From Acanthacorydalis orientalis (taxonomy: Eukaryota > Arthropoda > Insecta > Megaloptera > Corydalidae), in assembly GCA_034766995.1 (NCBI GenBank), contig CM068317.1, forward strand, positions 36,656,249 through 36,720,248: a stretch of 64,000 bases of DNA, written 5' to 3'. Shown piece after piece: positions 39,947 to 55,308 of this stretch (positions are counted from its first letter, which is position 1; every line of letters begins with the position of its first letter). A program made the position numbers and the translations under genes. The notes below the pieces were generated by a model. That model searched no databases, was not told where the DNA came from, and saw nothing but the letters and a program-made list of their open reading frames with translations.

Positions 39947-41249
39947 AATGTTCTATTATTATAAAACATTAAGTATTAAATAATTTAAATTACACGCATA
40001 TACAAAATTATATTTAAGATAAATAATTTTATAGAAATATTTCTGTTAATTCTTGTTAATATTTACGTTTAAAACATAATACCACTAATTACTCTTGCAA
40101 AATATTTATGCATAACATTTTCTGTCAAATCACATTTCTAACCAATATTTATGTCTACAACAACCAACTCTTCTCTATCTATTTCCTCTTCTAAAAACGA
40201 ACATTTCCAAGTTTTAGATTTTTCACTTTATATGATGATTTATATTGATGGCCTCTTTAAAATTACCTCAATTTCGAATTTTCTATTTCACCGGAACGTT
40301 TGAAAAACCTATCACACACATATACACAGACTTCATTCGGAATGTACTCATATAAAAAGAAATTTATTTTATTTTGTTTATATTTCTATTAAATATTTTG
40401 ACTAGAAAAATATGTATTTATGAAATAATTATTTTTATAGTAACTTTTAATTATATATATACATATATTATAAATGTATTTCTCCTCACGCAACTGTAAT
40501 GAACATGTATTATAAAATTACCTTTGAATTAAAATAATTTTTGTATCCACGAACATCATCCATAATTTGATTACTCCTTACTTGAAATTCACGCAAAATG
40601 AAATTTAATATAATAACTGAAATTATACGTTAAAGTTACTATCTGGGGTGGAGGTTGTTTAATTACTAGTAATTCAAAATCCATTTTAGGAAAGATTACT
40701 TGGAAATAATTGAGATATCATAACGTTCTGTTCATATAAATGAAAAATGGTGAAATATAATTCTGATCTTAATGTTATTTCTTTGAAAATCGATTATAAA
40801 CAATTGTATATTAAATAAACTTGATAAGATATTTTAAAAGAGTGTTTTACACAATATCATATAATGATTTAACAGAATATTTTTAAAAAAGACTTAAATA
40901 TTTTATTGAGAAATCGGAATTGTTTTACGAATTTGATTGCGAATCGAAAATAAGTTCTTTGTTAAATACTTAATTATACTTTTATTCGAAAGTTCGATAA
41001 ATATATAAATTCTCAATCAATCTAATGAAGCACCTACTTACACACAATATAAATTGTAACTCTAACAAAAACGTAATACTCAATACATTACCATTTAGTT
41101 AATGTCTTTTAGAAATTTTTATATTCATTATATTACTTCAATTATTGGAAATCAATTACAGTCTACAACCATTATATATAGTGAATGTATTTAAGAAAAT
41201 GTTTAAAGAAAATAAAGCTGTATTATGTTTTACCAGCACATAAATATTG

Positions 41250-41345
41250 TCCCTAGTTGCTTGTTTCGACAAATTGGCAATCTATAAAATAACAATTCTC
41301 CATGGGAACCACCTGTTACACGTATTAGTCGTGCTTTTTACATGA
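41250..41345. other. Small GC-richer patch with E-box
   Basis: Contains CACCTG within GGGAACCACCTGTTACACG and GACAAATTGGCAATC. It has no open frame. A regulatory role is possible but unsupported. Confidence 0.25.
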
Positions 41346-41911
41346 ATTTGAATAATGAAATAAAAATAGTACCGTTTAGTAATAAACGACACATTATATT
41401 TATGTATATATTATAATAAATTTGTTTTTATCTACCGAAGAATAGTTTTTAGAGTCATATATATATCAACATAGAGTTACTGACTTTAAAAGTAAGTAAT
41501 GTACTATATTTTTTTTAATAAACACAGTTTGAAATACAAAAAAAAACATTTGTAATTTAAATCAATATGTAACGATAACTAGACAATTAGTACAATCTGT
41601 TTTTACTTGATGTAATGTAATAAAAATGTAAAAATAATCACCTAACGATCAAATATTTAATAAAATGAAACAAAGTATGAGACATTAGGTTGAAGAAAAT
41701 TCGAACAATTCGAAATTAGACGTAAAATTAATTACGAAAACTGGCACAGTGACGTAAAAAGGGCCAGGCTCTTAAATTTATTGACCTTTAATTAAAAACA
41801 CGACGAGAGGAAATAAGAAAACTTGTCAGGATTACTGACTGATACAACACAAAGATAAGAAATACGGTTAAATTCTTTTTTTTATATAGAAATTCACTTG
41901 TAATACATATG

Positions 41912-41954
41912 GATATATATATATATATATACACATGTGTGTGTGTGTGTGTGC
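41912..41954. repeat. Composite (TA)n-CATG-(TG)n microsatellite
   Basis: About 20 bp of TA, then ACACATG, then about 16 bp of GT. Overlapping minus-strand frames of 74-93 codons here are microsatellite translations. Confidence 0.9.
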
Positions 41955-42199
41955 ATGTACATAATATGTGTATAAAAATAATAATAAACTGAAGATTTTT
42001 CAATGTGCTTTTTAATAACACTTTGATTACACCCGGACATAACAAGACAACAAAAGCTACAAAGACTAATGTTTTGGTCTACAACATAACCATAACATGA
42101 CCACAAAAGGGGAAATTTCTCCTTTACATTGACCTTTAAAAATGTAAGTATACACACATGTATATATATATACATAATATGTAGGTATATACATGCATA

Positions 42200-42480
42200 G
42201 TGTATTCTTGTTTACTGTTATCATCTGGTCGATGGTGCGGGTGTGTTCTGTTGTGTAATGGCGCTGGAATAAACTCTGAGGGAGCTCCAATTAGGTCGCC
42301 GCTGAGAAAGTGATGTGTTGTGTTTTATGGAGAGAAGTCTCCAGGGTACAAACACTCTAGATTTTCTTCACTACCTACCTACCTTTTCGTATGAGTTTGC
42401 TACAGTTTCGTGGAAAACTGTAGACGGTTTGTTGCCTTACATTGCTTGACTTTATGCATGTGTAAGTTTCTTTAACGTTC
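42200..42480. other. GC-richer island with small hairpin
   Basis: Mixed, T/G-rich sequence (TGGTCGATGGTGCGGGTGTG, GGAGCTCC, GGTCGCCGC) is directly followed by the longest TA array. It includes CTACAGTTT (42400-42408), a 6-nt loop and AAACTGTAG (42415-42423), a perfect 9-bp stem. Frames are short. It could be a transcribed non-coding segment, an untranslated region or a conserved element. Confidence 0.4.
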
Positions 42481-42582
42481 TACACGATAGAAAGTTAAAT
42501 TGTAAGGACGTTGTAATATACATGTTAAAAAGCAGTCTAATGTCGGTTTGAGAAACGATTTTTTTCATCGTGTGTGTAGGGT

Positions 42583-43438
<856 letters not shown>

Positions 43439-43482
<44 letters not shown>

Positions 43483-43484
43483 TA
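43439..43484. repeat. Composite (CT)n-(TA)n microsatellite
   Basis: About 30 bp of CT with one TTT interruption passes into a short TA run. Confidence 0.95.
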
Positions 43485-43523
43485 ATATATATGCGCCCAA
43501 ACATTCAGTTATTAATACACAAA

Positions 43524-43525
<2 letters not shown>

Positions 43526-43587
<62 letters not shown>
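43526..43587. repeat. (TA)n array
   Basis: About 62 bp of pure TA, 40 bp downstream of the preceding CT-TA composite. Confidence 0.95.
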
Positions 43588-43594
<7 letters not shown>

Positions 43595-43624
43595 ACATAC
43601 ACATACATAGTGTTTTAGAATATA

Positions 43625-43750
43625 TTACATCACGACAGTTTTTCACCCATTTACAAAGATAAGACCTTATCTAAGCTCGAGGGTGTTTGATGAAAAACAT
43701 CCGTGGTTACAGCTGTGTAGAGGCATATAGACTTAGAATTTTATGTGGCT
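43625..43750. other. GC-richer patch with paired inverted GATA sites
   Basis: AGATAAG (43657-43663) and CTTATCT (43666-43672) are two consensus GATA-factor sites facing each other across two bases. They are followed by CTCGAGGGTGTTTGATG and CAGCTG (E-box type, in TTACAGCTGTG). No open frame. I interpret it as a candidate transcription-factor binding cluster. Confidence 0.4.
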
Positions 43751-44799
43751 TTCTGTAATATACTATGCTCTATTCATTCAATTTCAGTTGAAACCCTCAT
43801 CTTTGTGTTTCCATTTAAAATTTTATATTTAGAAAATTCGTTTAAAATGTTATTTTTATAAATAAATTAAAATATACATTAACTTTTATCACTCGTATAA
43901 ACTATGGATGAAAAATCTGAACTACTTGAAAGACTAATTAAATTTTTGAATTTAATTTCGTAGAAATCAATTTTAAGTGCCATACTTTTTTTTCCCAAAT
44001 AAAACATTCTTTTAAAACTATCAGAAATATTATTTTTATTAATATGAAAGATGAAAACAATATTATAAAATTATTTGCTGTAACAAAAATTCTTAGAAAT
44101 ATATTAATAATTATTTTTAATTTAGTTTTAAATTTAAATAGCGTATACATTTAAAAAGGCCTTTAATATATTATATATTTACTTTGCTGTAATCTAGTTG
44201 ATATCTTGGTAGTCTTCATCCTTTTGAATTGCTTTAATTTCTGTTTTCCATTAGTAGTTTCGGCACATCTACTATCTTCAGATAGATTTTAGATAACGAT
44301 ATTATCTGAAATACTCGTATATATGAAACTAGTAATCTAAACAGAAACTCAAATAATATAAAAGAACTAAATCCATAAGGATAAGGTATAATGATAATTC
44401 ATTAAACTTTTAAATTAATAACATTCATGTAATTAGAAAATATAAATTTATTTATGAAAAATTATGGTACTAATAGCATTTTATTTGTAAATATTGTAAT
44501 TTTTATTATTTAGAGTACTCATACGTTTTATAAAATTAGAGATTTAATTGTCAACGGAAACATTTTTTTTAATTCCGAGTTATTTTCCAATACTAGTGTT
44601 TTATTTATTAGTTAAACGCTTGAATTTATTTATTCTCATTATTTCGATAAACTCATTTATAATTTTCAAAGCATATAGAAAATTTTAAATTAAATTCACG
44701 AAGTGTAAACATAAATTTCTATTCATCCTTACAAAACTGAACAATTTTACCTATATTTTTGTATGGATATTACTACGTATCGAATATTTGACATCCCAA

Positions 44800-44851
<52 letters not shown>

Positions 44852-47300
44852 GAACAGTTAATTATATAAACGAACTTTTCCGTTTTATTTGGCTAACCAC
44901 ATTGCGATTGTAAATTTGAGTTGTGTTTTCATGAAAACCTATTAAATGGACGGTCTGAATACACGAGCAATTTTAAAAGTATTCTCTTCACGTGATGAAG
45001 GTTTTTTCAGCACAATTTGTGTGTTGAATTTTCAACATTTTTAAAAACACCTTTTAATTTGCTTTCATATTTTTATTTACTTTTAATGTGCTTCAAGTTA
45101 ACACAAGGCCTTTTATCAACTAACTTTTTTATATAAAAAAAGCAAACAAGTTATTAATTTGCCATGTATTATATGAAATATATCTTATATCATTTATTTT
45201 CTTTTTAAAAATAAACTTCTTAAAATTGCATCTTTTTAATATTTTTGAGAATATTGATGCTATTAATATTGGGACTAATGAAGTGGTAGAGAAATTCGAA
45301 TAAAATTTATAAGAACGAGAAAATCTCTCAAATTTAATTAGTTTATTTAATTATTTATAAAATATTCGCCTTGAGAAGAATTTAATCAAAGGAGAAATTG
45401 TATTTCTTTATAGGGAAGAGAAAGTCGTGCACTAAAAATTAAATTATAAATTTATAAAAAAATAAATGTTTAAATGTTAAATCTTTTATCGCCTGGCATG
45501 AATTGCATTCCTCTAGATAAACCACTTCTTTCCTCAATGATATCGTTTAGTAGTTGATTGAAAGAAAGAATTAATAAAAAAATAACTCTTTGTTTCTTAG
45601 GTAATCATTTATCATCAGATTCTTTGTCATGAACAGGTGTATTGTTATTATTTACGTATTTCAACGTTCGATTATACAGAAGTATATTTAATTATTTATG
45701 ATTTTTTAATCAGTTTCTAAATTTAAATTCATTGAGTTTTAATCAGAACTGTCTTTTTTTAAAAAAATTGCTTCTCTAGAAACTGAGATTCAAATTCATA
45801 CATTTTATTAATTTAAAAATAAGTTAATCTCAGTGTTAATTTTTGATTTAGGTAAATGTATTAATTACATAACTTGGTTAAACAGAAATATATTATTTAA
45901 TAATAAATATATTTTATTAATAATAATTAATAATAAATAGAATTTATTAAGTAAGATTCACTAATATAGAATTATTTAAATCCATAAAAATAATTTATAC
46001 TAATTGTTTCTGAAATTATAGGAGTTAGTAAATAATATAATACATTATCTGTGCTCTGATATAATTAAATCTGTCCGATTAAAATATCGTTGTTCGCTAC
46101 TACAAAACGATATGTTTATTATTTTCAGATGTCTATTAATCTTAAAACGTATTTCCGAAAACTCCCTTACAGGTATTTCGGAAACAAAACCAGTAATAAA
46201 TTGTACAAGTATAAAATTAAACTCGTAACTTGAAAATAATTACATCGAATTAATGCTCACAGGTGAACTGCTATAATTTTCAATCGATGTTATACAGATT
46301 TCTCGTTTTGCATAATTGAATTATGTGAGCATATGATAAAATTCTCACATTTGAACTCTATTTGTAATACATCAATTACCTTTTCAATATTTTCGCTTAT
46401 CTACCTTTTTAGTGTTGACATTACCTGATTGATGAACAGTTACTCATTATTTTGAGTTGTTTGTGTAATACATACATTGAAAATAAGTAACAGATTGTTT
46501 TTCTAAATGCAATTTGAGATTTATTGTAATGTGTATTCAGTGAATAGACAGTAGAGATATCGAAACGATATATTTTTATCCTGAAATGTAATAAATATGA
46601 GTTACTATTTTACGTTTACATATTTATACTGTTTTGTTAACTGTTAATTAGTACATTTCCATATTCTGTCAACAACAACTAATTTTGAAAAATTGTCTTG
46701 ATAACTTTTCATTTAATAAATATATCATGTTGAAAATTTCATAAAAAAATATTCTATTTATATTATTTTCATATACGTATTAATAAATAAATTAAAAGAT
46801 TATTTCAATTTTAATTTCTGTATACAAGTACAACGAAATGATGTAAGTACGATAAAAGGAACGTTTTATCTTCAATTATTCAGGTATACTATTTTTTAAC
46901 CATGCATTTATTCAAATTAACTCGTAAAAAACACCTGAATCATGCTAATATGATTATTCAGGTATGAAATAACATCTAAGAAATACAAAAAATGTACATA
47001 CAACATTGAATATAAAATGAAACAAACAGAGCACAAATGCATAAAAAATATTTTAAAAGCTTGTATTAAAATTGCAATTTTAGGAGAATAATAAAATGAT
47101 ATAACGTTTACTGTAATTATACTAAAACACTTCATCTTGTCAGCAACCGTACAACAATAATGAGAAACACATAAATTATACTTTTTTTACGATCGTATTA
47201 ACCACACTTCGCGACTTTATTTTCTGTTTTATGATATAAAATGTATGTGTGCGGAAACACTCTATTTTTTTGATTAATTAAGTAGCTCGGACATACGTTG
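43751..47300. other. AT-rich non-coding stretch
   Basis: No gene is supported. A mixed patch at about 44870-45030 contains CACGTG (in TCTTCACGTGATG). Frames at 43938-44150 and 46917-47135 (both minus) are AT-driven and motif-free. Confidence 0.5.
44803..44851. repeat. Composite (CA)n-(TA)n microsatellite
   Basis: ACACACACAC then CATA units then TA. This is the minus-strand equivalent of the (TA)n-(TG)n order. Confidence 0.9.
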
Positions 47301-48110
47301 AATATATATATATATATATATATTGTGACGTTAAATAAATGCATGAATCATGAATATATTTATTTACAGCTGTTATTTTAAAATTTAAATTTCGATTTTA
47401 ATACAAACGATTCAAAATAATATATGTTTGTGTGTGTTGACGTATATATATATTTTTTTGAAAAACTATAAAATATAATAAAATTATGATATTTAATGAT
47501 TAAATTTTAAAATAACAAACATCTTAGAATTAAATAAAATACAGTAAAGTGAATGTGTATAAAAATAATTACATTCTTGTTCTCTATGTTCAAATATAAT
47601 TTAAAAGTAATTATAGGTAATTATAAATACATTACAGAGCTAGTTATTAGTATATGGTCCTCAAATTTGATTTTTTTTCGTTTAACTAATGAAATCAGGT
47701 ATTAAATTTCTTATATAAAACAAAAAAATGTAATATCAAAATATTAATAATGTTAAGATTTATATTAGCATACAATTTCGTTATTTTCTTAAAATTATGT
47801 ATTTAAATTAAGGATGTAAATCTCAAGTCATACTCTAATAATTTCAAAAATAATTAAAAAAAAGTTAATGATACACCAATATATATTTTAAAAAATAATA
47901 TTAAACTATATTTAAAAAAACCAATTGTAGCAGCATATTTTTGTAGGATACATATTTGTCATTTTTTTGTGGTATATCATAATTACAATAAATATTTCAA
48001 AGCAAGAAATGTATTTAACAACTCGTATTTTTATTTGAGAAGTACAAAAATAATAAATTTGAATATTTTTTTAGTTCATACTCAAAAGTTTTATTACATA
48101 TTTTCTATTT

Positions 48111-48111
<1 letters not shown>
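47301..48111. other. AT-rich non-coding stretch
   Basis: Nothing gene-like is seen. A short (TA)n run opens it (47301-47323). Confidence 0.55.
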
Positions 48112-48158
<47 letters not shown>

Positions 48159-48206
48159 ATATATATGTATATATATATATATACATATGTATGTATGTAT
48201 ATATAT
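48112..48206. repeat. (TA)n array with TATG/CATA variants
   Basis: About 95 bp with TACATG, TATATG and ATGTATGT variants spread through the right half. Confidence 0.95.
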
Positions 48207-48337
48207 AATTCTTTCTCAATAAAAATATTTTTAAAAAATAATAAATAAATTGAAAACGAGCTCATGCAAGTTTCTCGTATTAGGAACTACGTAAATCATC
48301 TTTCACAACATAAACTTTGGAACAAGCGGAATTGTAG

Positions 48338-48341
<4 letters not shown>

Positions 48342-48391
<50 letters not shown>
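48342..48391. repeat. (TA)n array
   Basis: About 50 bp of uninterrupted TA. Confidence 0.95.
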
Positions 48392-48395
<4 letters not shown>

Positions 48396-49809
48396 TATGA
48401 CGGTTAACTACATCAAAATTGAGATATTACTCTATAAAATCCGATATAGGTGTGTAAATCTTCATGGTAGTTTATTTTTATCAAAAATAATAACTGAACA
48501 AATTTATTGTTGTTTCAATACAATTTTTCATCAAGTATATTTGCAATAAAAACCATTGTAAAAAAATAATACATACTTTTTTAATTGGTATGTATTGAGT
48601 GTAAATAATTCAGGTAATATTTTTTACTTATTTTAACACACATAATAAAATGTTTTTGAAATTATGTTAATTTTAAGAATATATGAAAAATCATATTTCA
48701 TTATAAATGTATTATAAATGTAAACACATTTATATACATTTTTATGTGTATTTTTTAAGCAATAAAGTCTAATTATTCTTTGATATTTACATGTGTTACT
48801 AAAAAGACTTTCCACTAGTATTAAAAATAGATTATTTTCCAATAATATCCAAAGTTTTTTAAAAAAAATTATAATTTAAAATCATATATACTTTCGATAT
48901 CGTTGAGATTTTTAAATCAATATATTTCTTCAAATTTAGTAGAGATAAGTGCTTTTTCTATAGTTTTAAAAGCACGAATGTACAGCGAGTCGTTATTTTC
49001 GACTAACAGTATAATTTAAAACGTAAAAGTATTTAAATATTTAGTAAATAGTTGTGAACATGATTGTATGTAAGAACAATGAGAATAAAAGTTCCAATGT
49101 CATTAAAAGAAAAAAATGACGTTTAGATAATATTTTCTCAATAATATTAAGTAAATTATAAAATGTAAAATACTCTATTGACATATTTTTTTGAAATATA
49201 TAATACAAAATGTATACATTTAATATCTTACTTTAATATCACTTTAATACATTTAATACCTTTAAATATACTTTTACAAGATTTGTCATACATTTAACAG
49301 GAATAATAAATTCAAAATGGTATCATAACTACACCGTCGTTTGTAAATAAACAATATGCCCATAAACTAGTGAAATACTACGAACATTGTGTTGTTTTAT
49401 ATGGTTTATGTAACTATTTGTATTTAGAATATATTAAATAAAATGAAAGTTGTCATTATTATCACAAGAAAATACTGACATGTAAAGAATTAAATGCTGA
49501 CAAAAGAATTTAAAACTCAATGCTTTATTTTAAAGTATTAAAAAATAATTAAATATAATACATTGTTAGCAGGTTAATTATTTCTTTGAAAAAGTAGTTC
49601 TCATAATAAATACAAAAAGAAATTCAATAAGATATAATATTTTATACAAAAAAAGAAAAATAAAATTTTCGTTCAGCTATTACATGAAGATGAATATAGT
49701 CTTATATTAACGAATTTGTTCAAAAATATTAAATTAATTAATTCAAACAAAATTTTCAGTCTTTATTACATTTCAACAAGAATTTAAATGTAAAGCTAAA
49801 AATTTTTTA
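48392..49809. other. AT-rich non-coding stretch
   Basis: No gene is supported. The 69-codon minus-strand frame at 48633-48842 shows no motif. Confidence 0.55.
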
Positions 49810-49878
49810 CATATATATATACATATACATACATGCATGTACACACACACACACACACATACATATATGTAATATATA
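49810..49878. repeat. Composite (TA)n-(CATA)n-(CA)n microsatellite
   Basis: TA, then CATACATGCATG units, then about 20 bp of CA, then ACATATATGTAATATATA. Confidence 0.9.
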
Positions 49879-50110
49879 CATTCCCAAACATAATGATTTC
49901 CAGATCTATGAATATCTCTACATACGTTTACATAACGTATCGTCACCTTATTTGTCTGTTCCCTGCAACATTTCAACAAAGATGACCCGTGACAGTTAAT
50001 TTCACGCGTCAAGTGCCCACAGTTAACCCTAGTAAATCAATATTGGTTCTCTCTTTCTTGTTAATAGTGACGTATGTAGTGTCAACTTGATCAGATAAGT
50101 TTTGATTAAA
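49879..50110. other. GC-richer island
   Basis: CpG-containing mixed sequence (GTATCGTCACC, GATGACCCGTGACAG, TTCACGCGTCAAGTG). CTACATACGT (49918-49927) is repeated inverted as ACGTATGTAG (50070-50079), possibly by chance. The 79-codon minus-strand frame (49773-50012) has no recognisable domain and ends in microsatellite. Confidence 0.4.
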
Positions 50111-50129
50111 GCTTTCCAAGAATGTACAT

Positions 50130-50142
50130 ACACACACACACA

Positions 50143-50175
<33 letters not shown>
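50130..50175. repeat. Composite (CA)n-(TA)n microsatellite
   Basis: About 14 bp of CA, then TTA, then about 30 bp of TA. Confidence 0.95.
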
Positions 50176-50180
<5 letters not shown>

Positions 50181-53100
50181 TTCATTTTATAAATAAAATC
50201 ACGTGATATGGATAACTCCATCAATCTTTGATTTCATTCAATTAAAGCTTATGTTAAATGAGATTTCAACATTGACATTTCTATTTTAATGGAATATTTT
50301 ATCATGTTAAAATATATTTCATGAGACTTACATTTTAACTTTTAAAAATAATTTGAAATATTTGGTAAGAAAATAGTATTTGATCATCAATAATTACGAA
50401 TATTTGTATGTGTATACAATTATAAAAACCAAATACAATAATGAAAATTTTACTTGAATAAAGAATTTAAATTGCGTTTAAAAATAAATTGTGGACGGAT
50501 AAATATATAAATCGATTTCAATCAAGTAATACTCAATAAACCTGAAATAAAATTAACAAATACATCAGATAAAGTGTGTTGGTTTGAATGTTTATAACAA
50601 CGACAGAACATAAACTTAAGTGTAAAATAGTGTTTGAACCGCAGTAAACAGTATATTGATTTGATAGAATTTTCAAATCAATCTGAGTGAACTTTTAACC
50701 TGCTAGCTTAAATTTATAGCTTTAGTATTTGCAACCGTACTTAAATAATAGTTTTTATAAAAATCTATTTAAATTATTTCTTTGACGCATATGTTTGCTT
50801 TATTCTAAATTTAATATATAACTAATTTAAATTATAAAACAATACTCAAAACAAATACAAGCACTAAACATTTTTTAATTTCTTTACTAATTTTAGATAA
50901 ATATTTTAACATTAGAAAAGTTAAAAAGTAATTACAGATATAAAAAAGCTTACATTGCTATTTTTCTCGAACGAAAATTGTACAAATATAATAAATATTA
51001 TAAACGCAAACAAATTGTTATACAAACGAATCCAATGTATTTTAATCAATAAATAAATAGATATATTTTCTATTTTATTACGTGTATATATTTTTGCGTA
51101 TGTGGGTGGTTGGTGTGTGGATTTGTATGTCTATGTATAAAAAATATAAAACGTTTTAATCTTTTGTTCGAAAAAGAAATGATGGCAATCAGGAAAGTGG
51201 TGAAATGTTAATTTTATATTCAAAACATGTTATAGCATTTATTCGTTTAGCATAACAATATATTTTTTTGTTGCAAATGAATAACAAAAGTCATTCGAAT
51301 TCAATGACATAGAGTATATAAAAAATTACTTTGCTGTAGCAATTTATTTTATAAAGTTTTTTTTAACAAAACGAACTTTTTACATGTTTCTTGCAAAAAC
51401 TATTTTTTAGTCATGTATAAGTAACTTTACACAAAACATATTCTATTTAAATCTAATTAATTTATAAATTAATTATAAAAAAGTATTCAAATTAAAAATA
51501 ATAAATGATATGAATAGAAATACTAAAGAAAGAAAGTGAACATATTTTATTTTGTTGAACCATATATGAAATGTTTCAAGTTCTTGTAGACAAAACAAAT
51601 AAGAAAAAATAATATATTTTTTCTTTAAATTTCAACATGATGCCTGTCTTTTTAAATCACATATTTTTCAGACAGAAAAGAACACACATATACATGTCCA
51701 CACACAGAGATACTAGAAAAGAAGTGCATAAATAACTTCACCATGTAACCAGCCCACGCACTTTGTAAAAACTCATGAAATATACATCATATGGAATATA
51801 TTTAAGAATTTCGTTTCAGTCATTCAACCCATTTGTACGAATTTATATTTCGCTATACATAAGAAAAAGAAAATTTGTTCTCTAGCAACGCAATTTCTCA
51901 CCGGGAGTAAATAAACATGTCTGTCTTTACTTATTTTTTATTCAAACGTGGAATACATCAAACAAATAATGGTTTCTTATCGTATTAATATTTTACTAAT
52001 TTATATATATTGTTTACTTTCAATGAATTTTAAATTTTTTTAACCATATATTCATACGTGTGTATACAAATACGTAGATAAAGAGAAAACTGATAAAACA
52101 TAATAACATTTTTACGTAACTTTATTAATAAAAACACTGATTAAATATTTAAATCAGTTTGTATAAATAATCTTTTTTTAATATATAATTCAACGTTAGC
52201 ACAAAATTTTTTTTATAGTTGTATTATTGAAGTAAATTATTTGATATTCTTATTTAATACTAATGTCACTCTTGTTTTTTTTCTACGACTGATTTTGATT
52301 TTCACCATTTTTAGAAAAGAGTTGACATTAGAAGTAGAAATAATTGAAATTGGACATTGGGGAAAACTCATTAGTGACCTTAAGAATAAATTTATATGAA
52401 TACAGCACATTTATTTCTTTAAATCAATAGTACTCTATTTCAAAACTTTTGTATATTCATATGTTGTTATATTCTTAGTTTCTTAGTTTGTAAAATTTAT
52501 TTAATATTCTAAAATAGTATATTCATTTTTTTGTGCTAGGTTTATAAAAAAATAATATGAGAACAATTAATATTTCTTGTACTGAAAATCAATATATAAC
52601 CCAAGTATATATGTATTTAACTCATGTTTAATCTTCATAACAAAATAATTATTTATTTTCCAATTTTTTATAATTGATGGATCTGCATATATGTGTAAAA
52701 TCAAGTACTTTAACAGTCTTCTAAAGAAACTTCTTCTTTTGGAATCATTGAAATTCCGGAATAGGATTTCACGGTCAAATAAATGTAGCATATCAGATAT
52801 TCAAGTGTAATCGAACGAAGAAGTTTTCAGCATGTAACATGTATCAACACAATGGAATGTAGGAAACTGAAATTTCTATGCTTAGCTACATATATACTAC
52901 ACATATACACAATCGATACGATATTTCAAAATCAATACGTAATACTTACACAACTATGCTAAGAAATGTTTGAATTGATTCTATTTGGATAAAACTCTTT
53001 ATCAAAGTATTTTTCTTGGAAGATTTATAATTCATTGTGATAAATGATGTATATGTAACAAATCTTCTTTTTTTCTCTATTTTATTATGCATTCTTGTAA

Positions 53101-53523
53101 ATTTTCACTAAAAGTATTAAAATATTTAATTATGTCCACAACTTCTTCAATATTTTAAATCCTGCTAAACAGTTAGCAATATAAAAATTGTGATTAACAA
53201 CTATATATATGTATATATACATATATAGTAAAATAAAAATAAATAACATTATCTTTCATTCTAAATTTATTTTTTTAACAAAATCCGATAAATAAATCTT
53301 TTTAATATAATTAAAAAATCTTATTTTTTATGATTATAAACTTATATTTAATAGAAATTTACATTTGAAATGTTGAGAAAATATTATGTATTGATTATGA
53401 TTGTATATTCAAATCCAAAAAGTAATATCTCTAATATTTATAATAGCAAACTCTTATCTGTAGTCGTTTATCATTTTCGTAAAACCGTTATTTTGTTATA
53501 TTCCAATTTCAATTTTATTCCTG

Positions 53524-53554
<31 letters not shown>

Positions 53555-53934
53555 TCAACGATAAAAATTAACAAATACATTGGATTAAAATATTAAATCA
53601 TTTATTAAATGTTTTTTTATTATATTAAAGTTATTGATATAACTTTTTATATATTCTAGAGTGATTTACATTCATTGTGTTCATGTGCTCTATTCTTCTG
53701 CAATTTTCTATTTTAATAGATAAATTTAGAAGTAATTAAAAACTACTTTCCGTGCAGACGATAGTTCAAATACCACTTTCAAATTATAGAACTATGTAAT
53801 CCACATTCATCAACTATAATGAGAATAGCTCTCTTCTCAGTATACAATATTCAAGTTGTTGCGAACTTTTGAACCTGATCATTGACCACAAAGTTCTCAC
53901 GTACTTCATTAACAATATGCACACATATGTTATG

Positions 53935-53935
<1 letters not shown>
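50176..53935. other. AT-rich non-coding stretch
   Basis: No gene is supported. A slightly mixed patch lies at about 51690-51930. Short (TA)n runs occur at 53204-53228 and 53527-53553. Frames at 52567-52791 (minus) and 53370-53564 (plus) lack motifs. Confidence 0.5.
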
Positions 53936-53975
<40 letters not shown>

Positions 53976-54013
53976 CTATGTATATATATGTATATATATG
54001 TATATATATATAT
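53936..54013. repeat. (TA)n array with TATG and TCTATG variants
   Basis: About 78 bp. The right half shows repeated TATATATGTA units. Confidence 0.95.
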
Positions 54014-54895
54014 AAATTATGTACATATAGGCATGTATAACAGATATTTATTAATGAATATATACCAATAAGAAAATTTTAATGGAATACAAACAGACAG
54101 CAGTTAATTTAAACAGTTGTTTGGATACCCAAAAACGAAATACTGATTAATAATTTACAAAATTTGTAGGATGGTACAATGAAGTTAAATTTTGAATAAA
54201 TTTATAATTTCATTTAAATTTATGATGTAGTTAATATTCGTTATTTATTGTCTTTTCATCGATTTGGTTCGTCTTAAAGATATCAAGAGACACAGTACAC
54301 GGTAAAAACATGAATAATTTATTATTATCTAAAATAGTAAATATATATATTGTATATATATATATATATATGTTATAAAATAATTGAAATTTTAATCTAA
54401 TTTGTAACATGAATACAGATATTACCATATTTTCAAAATAATTATTTAATTAATATTTAAAGTTGAACAATTTAAAAGTAGAGCATGTAAAATATGTAAA
54501 TATAAATAAAAAAATATCACGTTTATGACGTATCAAATGTAATTCATTTCCATACAAGTATAAGAATATTTTTATATGATCTACTTTTGATAACAAAGAG
54601 ACAAACAAAAGTAAACTAATATGTAAGTTTTATGAACGTATCTAGAAAACTTCACGATATTTAATTCGAGATTTTTGGCAACAAACACAAACCTCATACC
54701 TACATTACGTTGGAATTTCGCTGAAATTTGGAAATCGACAAAAAAATAATAATAAATTCACGAAAATTGTTGCGATGTCCCAAATATTTTCTCTTCTATC
54801 AAAAGATAAGTGTGTGCGTATACATTCACAAACACATAAATTATATTTACAATAGTTGCACGAGAAATAAAAAAAGTGTAAATATATTCATTTGG

Positions 54896-54929
<34 letters not shown>
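54014..54929. other. AT-rich non-coding stretch
   Basis: Contains (TA)n at 54342-54371 and 54899-54928. No gene is supported. Confidence 0.55.
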
Positions 54930-54932
<3 letters not shown>

Positions 54933-55200
54933 AAGATTTGTTATGTTATTCATATCCTAGCTGTTCGCATTTCGATTCAAAGTGGCAGAGAATCTAACAG
55001 ATGAGGAATAAAAGGGAGGTATAAGCTTAGTCCTTTGGGAAACAGAAATAGGGAAAACAAAATTGCTTACGTTGAAAGAAAAATAGCCACGTACGATGGA
55101 TTATCTGTACAAGAATTTAGATTGGTCAACATGACACACGAGAAAGAAGAAAGACTGAGACATTGACGTTTGTCGGAATCTACAGAACAAATAGATAACA
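54930..55200. other. GC-richer, purine-rich island with a weak open frame
   Basis: The plus strand is purine-rich (GGCAGAGAATC, AAGGGAGG, GAAAGAAGAAAGACTGAGAC). A plus-strand frame of about 45 codons ends at a TGA near 55164-55168 and contains KIATYDGLSVQEFRLVN and THEKEERLRH. It has no ATG until late and no recognised family. An internal exon is conceivable, but chance is at least as likely. Confidence 0.25.
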
Positions 55201-55285
55201 TTTATAGTACATTTTATTATACTTACGATTTACTTGTGTTCAAGTTTATTTAAAATACACGCTACTGCATAAAATACATAGTCAC

Positions 55286-55308
55286 AAACACACACACACA
55301 TATATCTA

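Larger units (their letters stand above)
37961..41249. other. AT-rich non-coding stretch
   Basis: No gene is supported. A 63-codon minus-strand frame (39137-39328) has no motif. Arrays and one dispersed repeat copy are listed separately. Confidence 0.55.
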
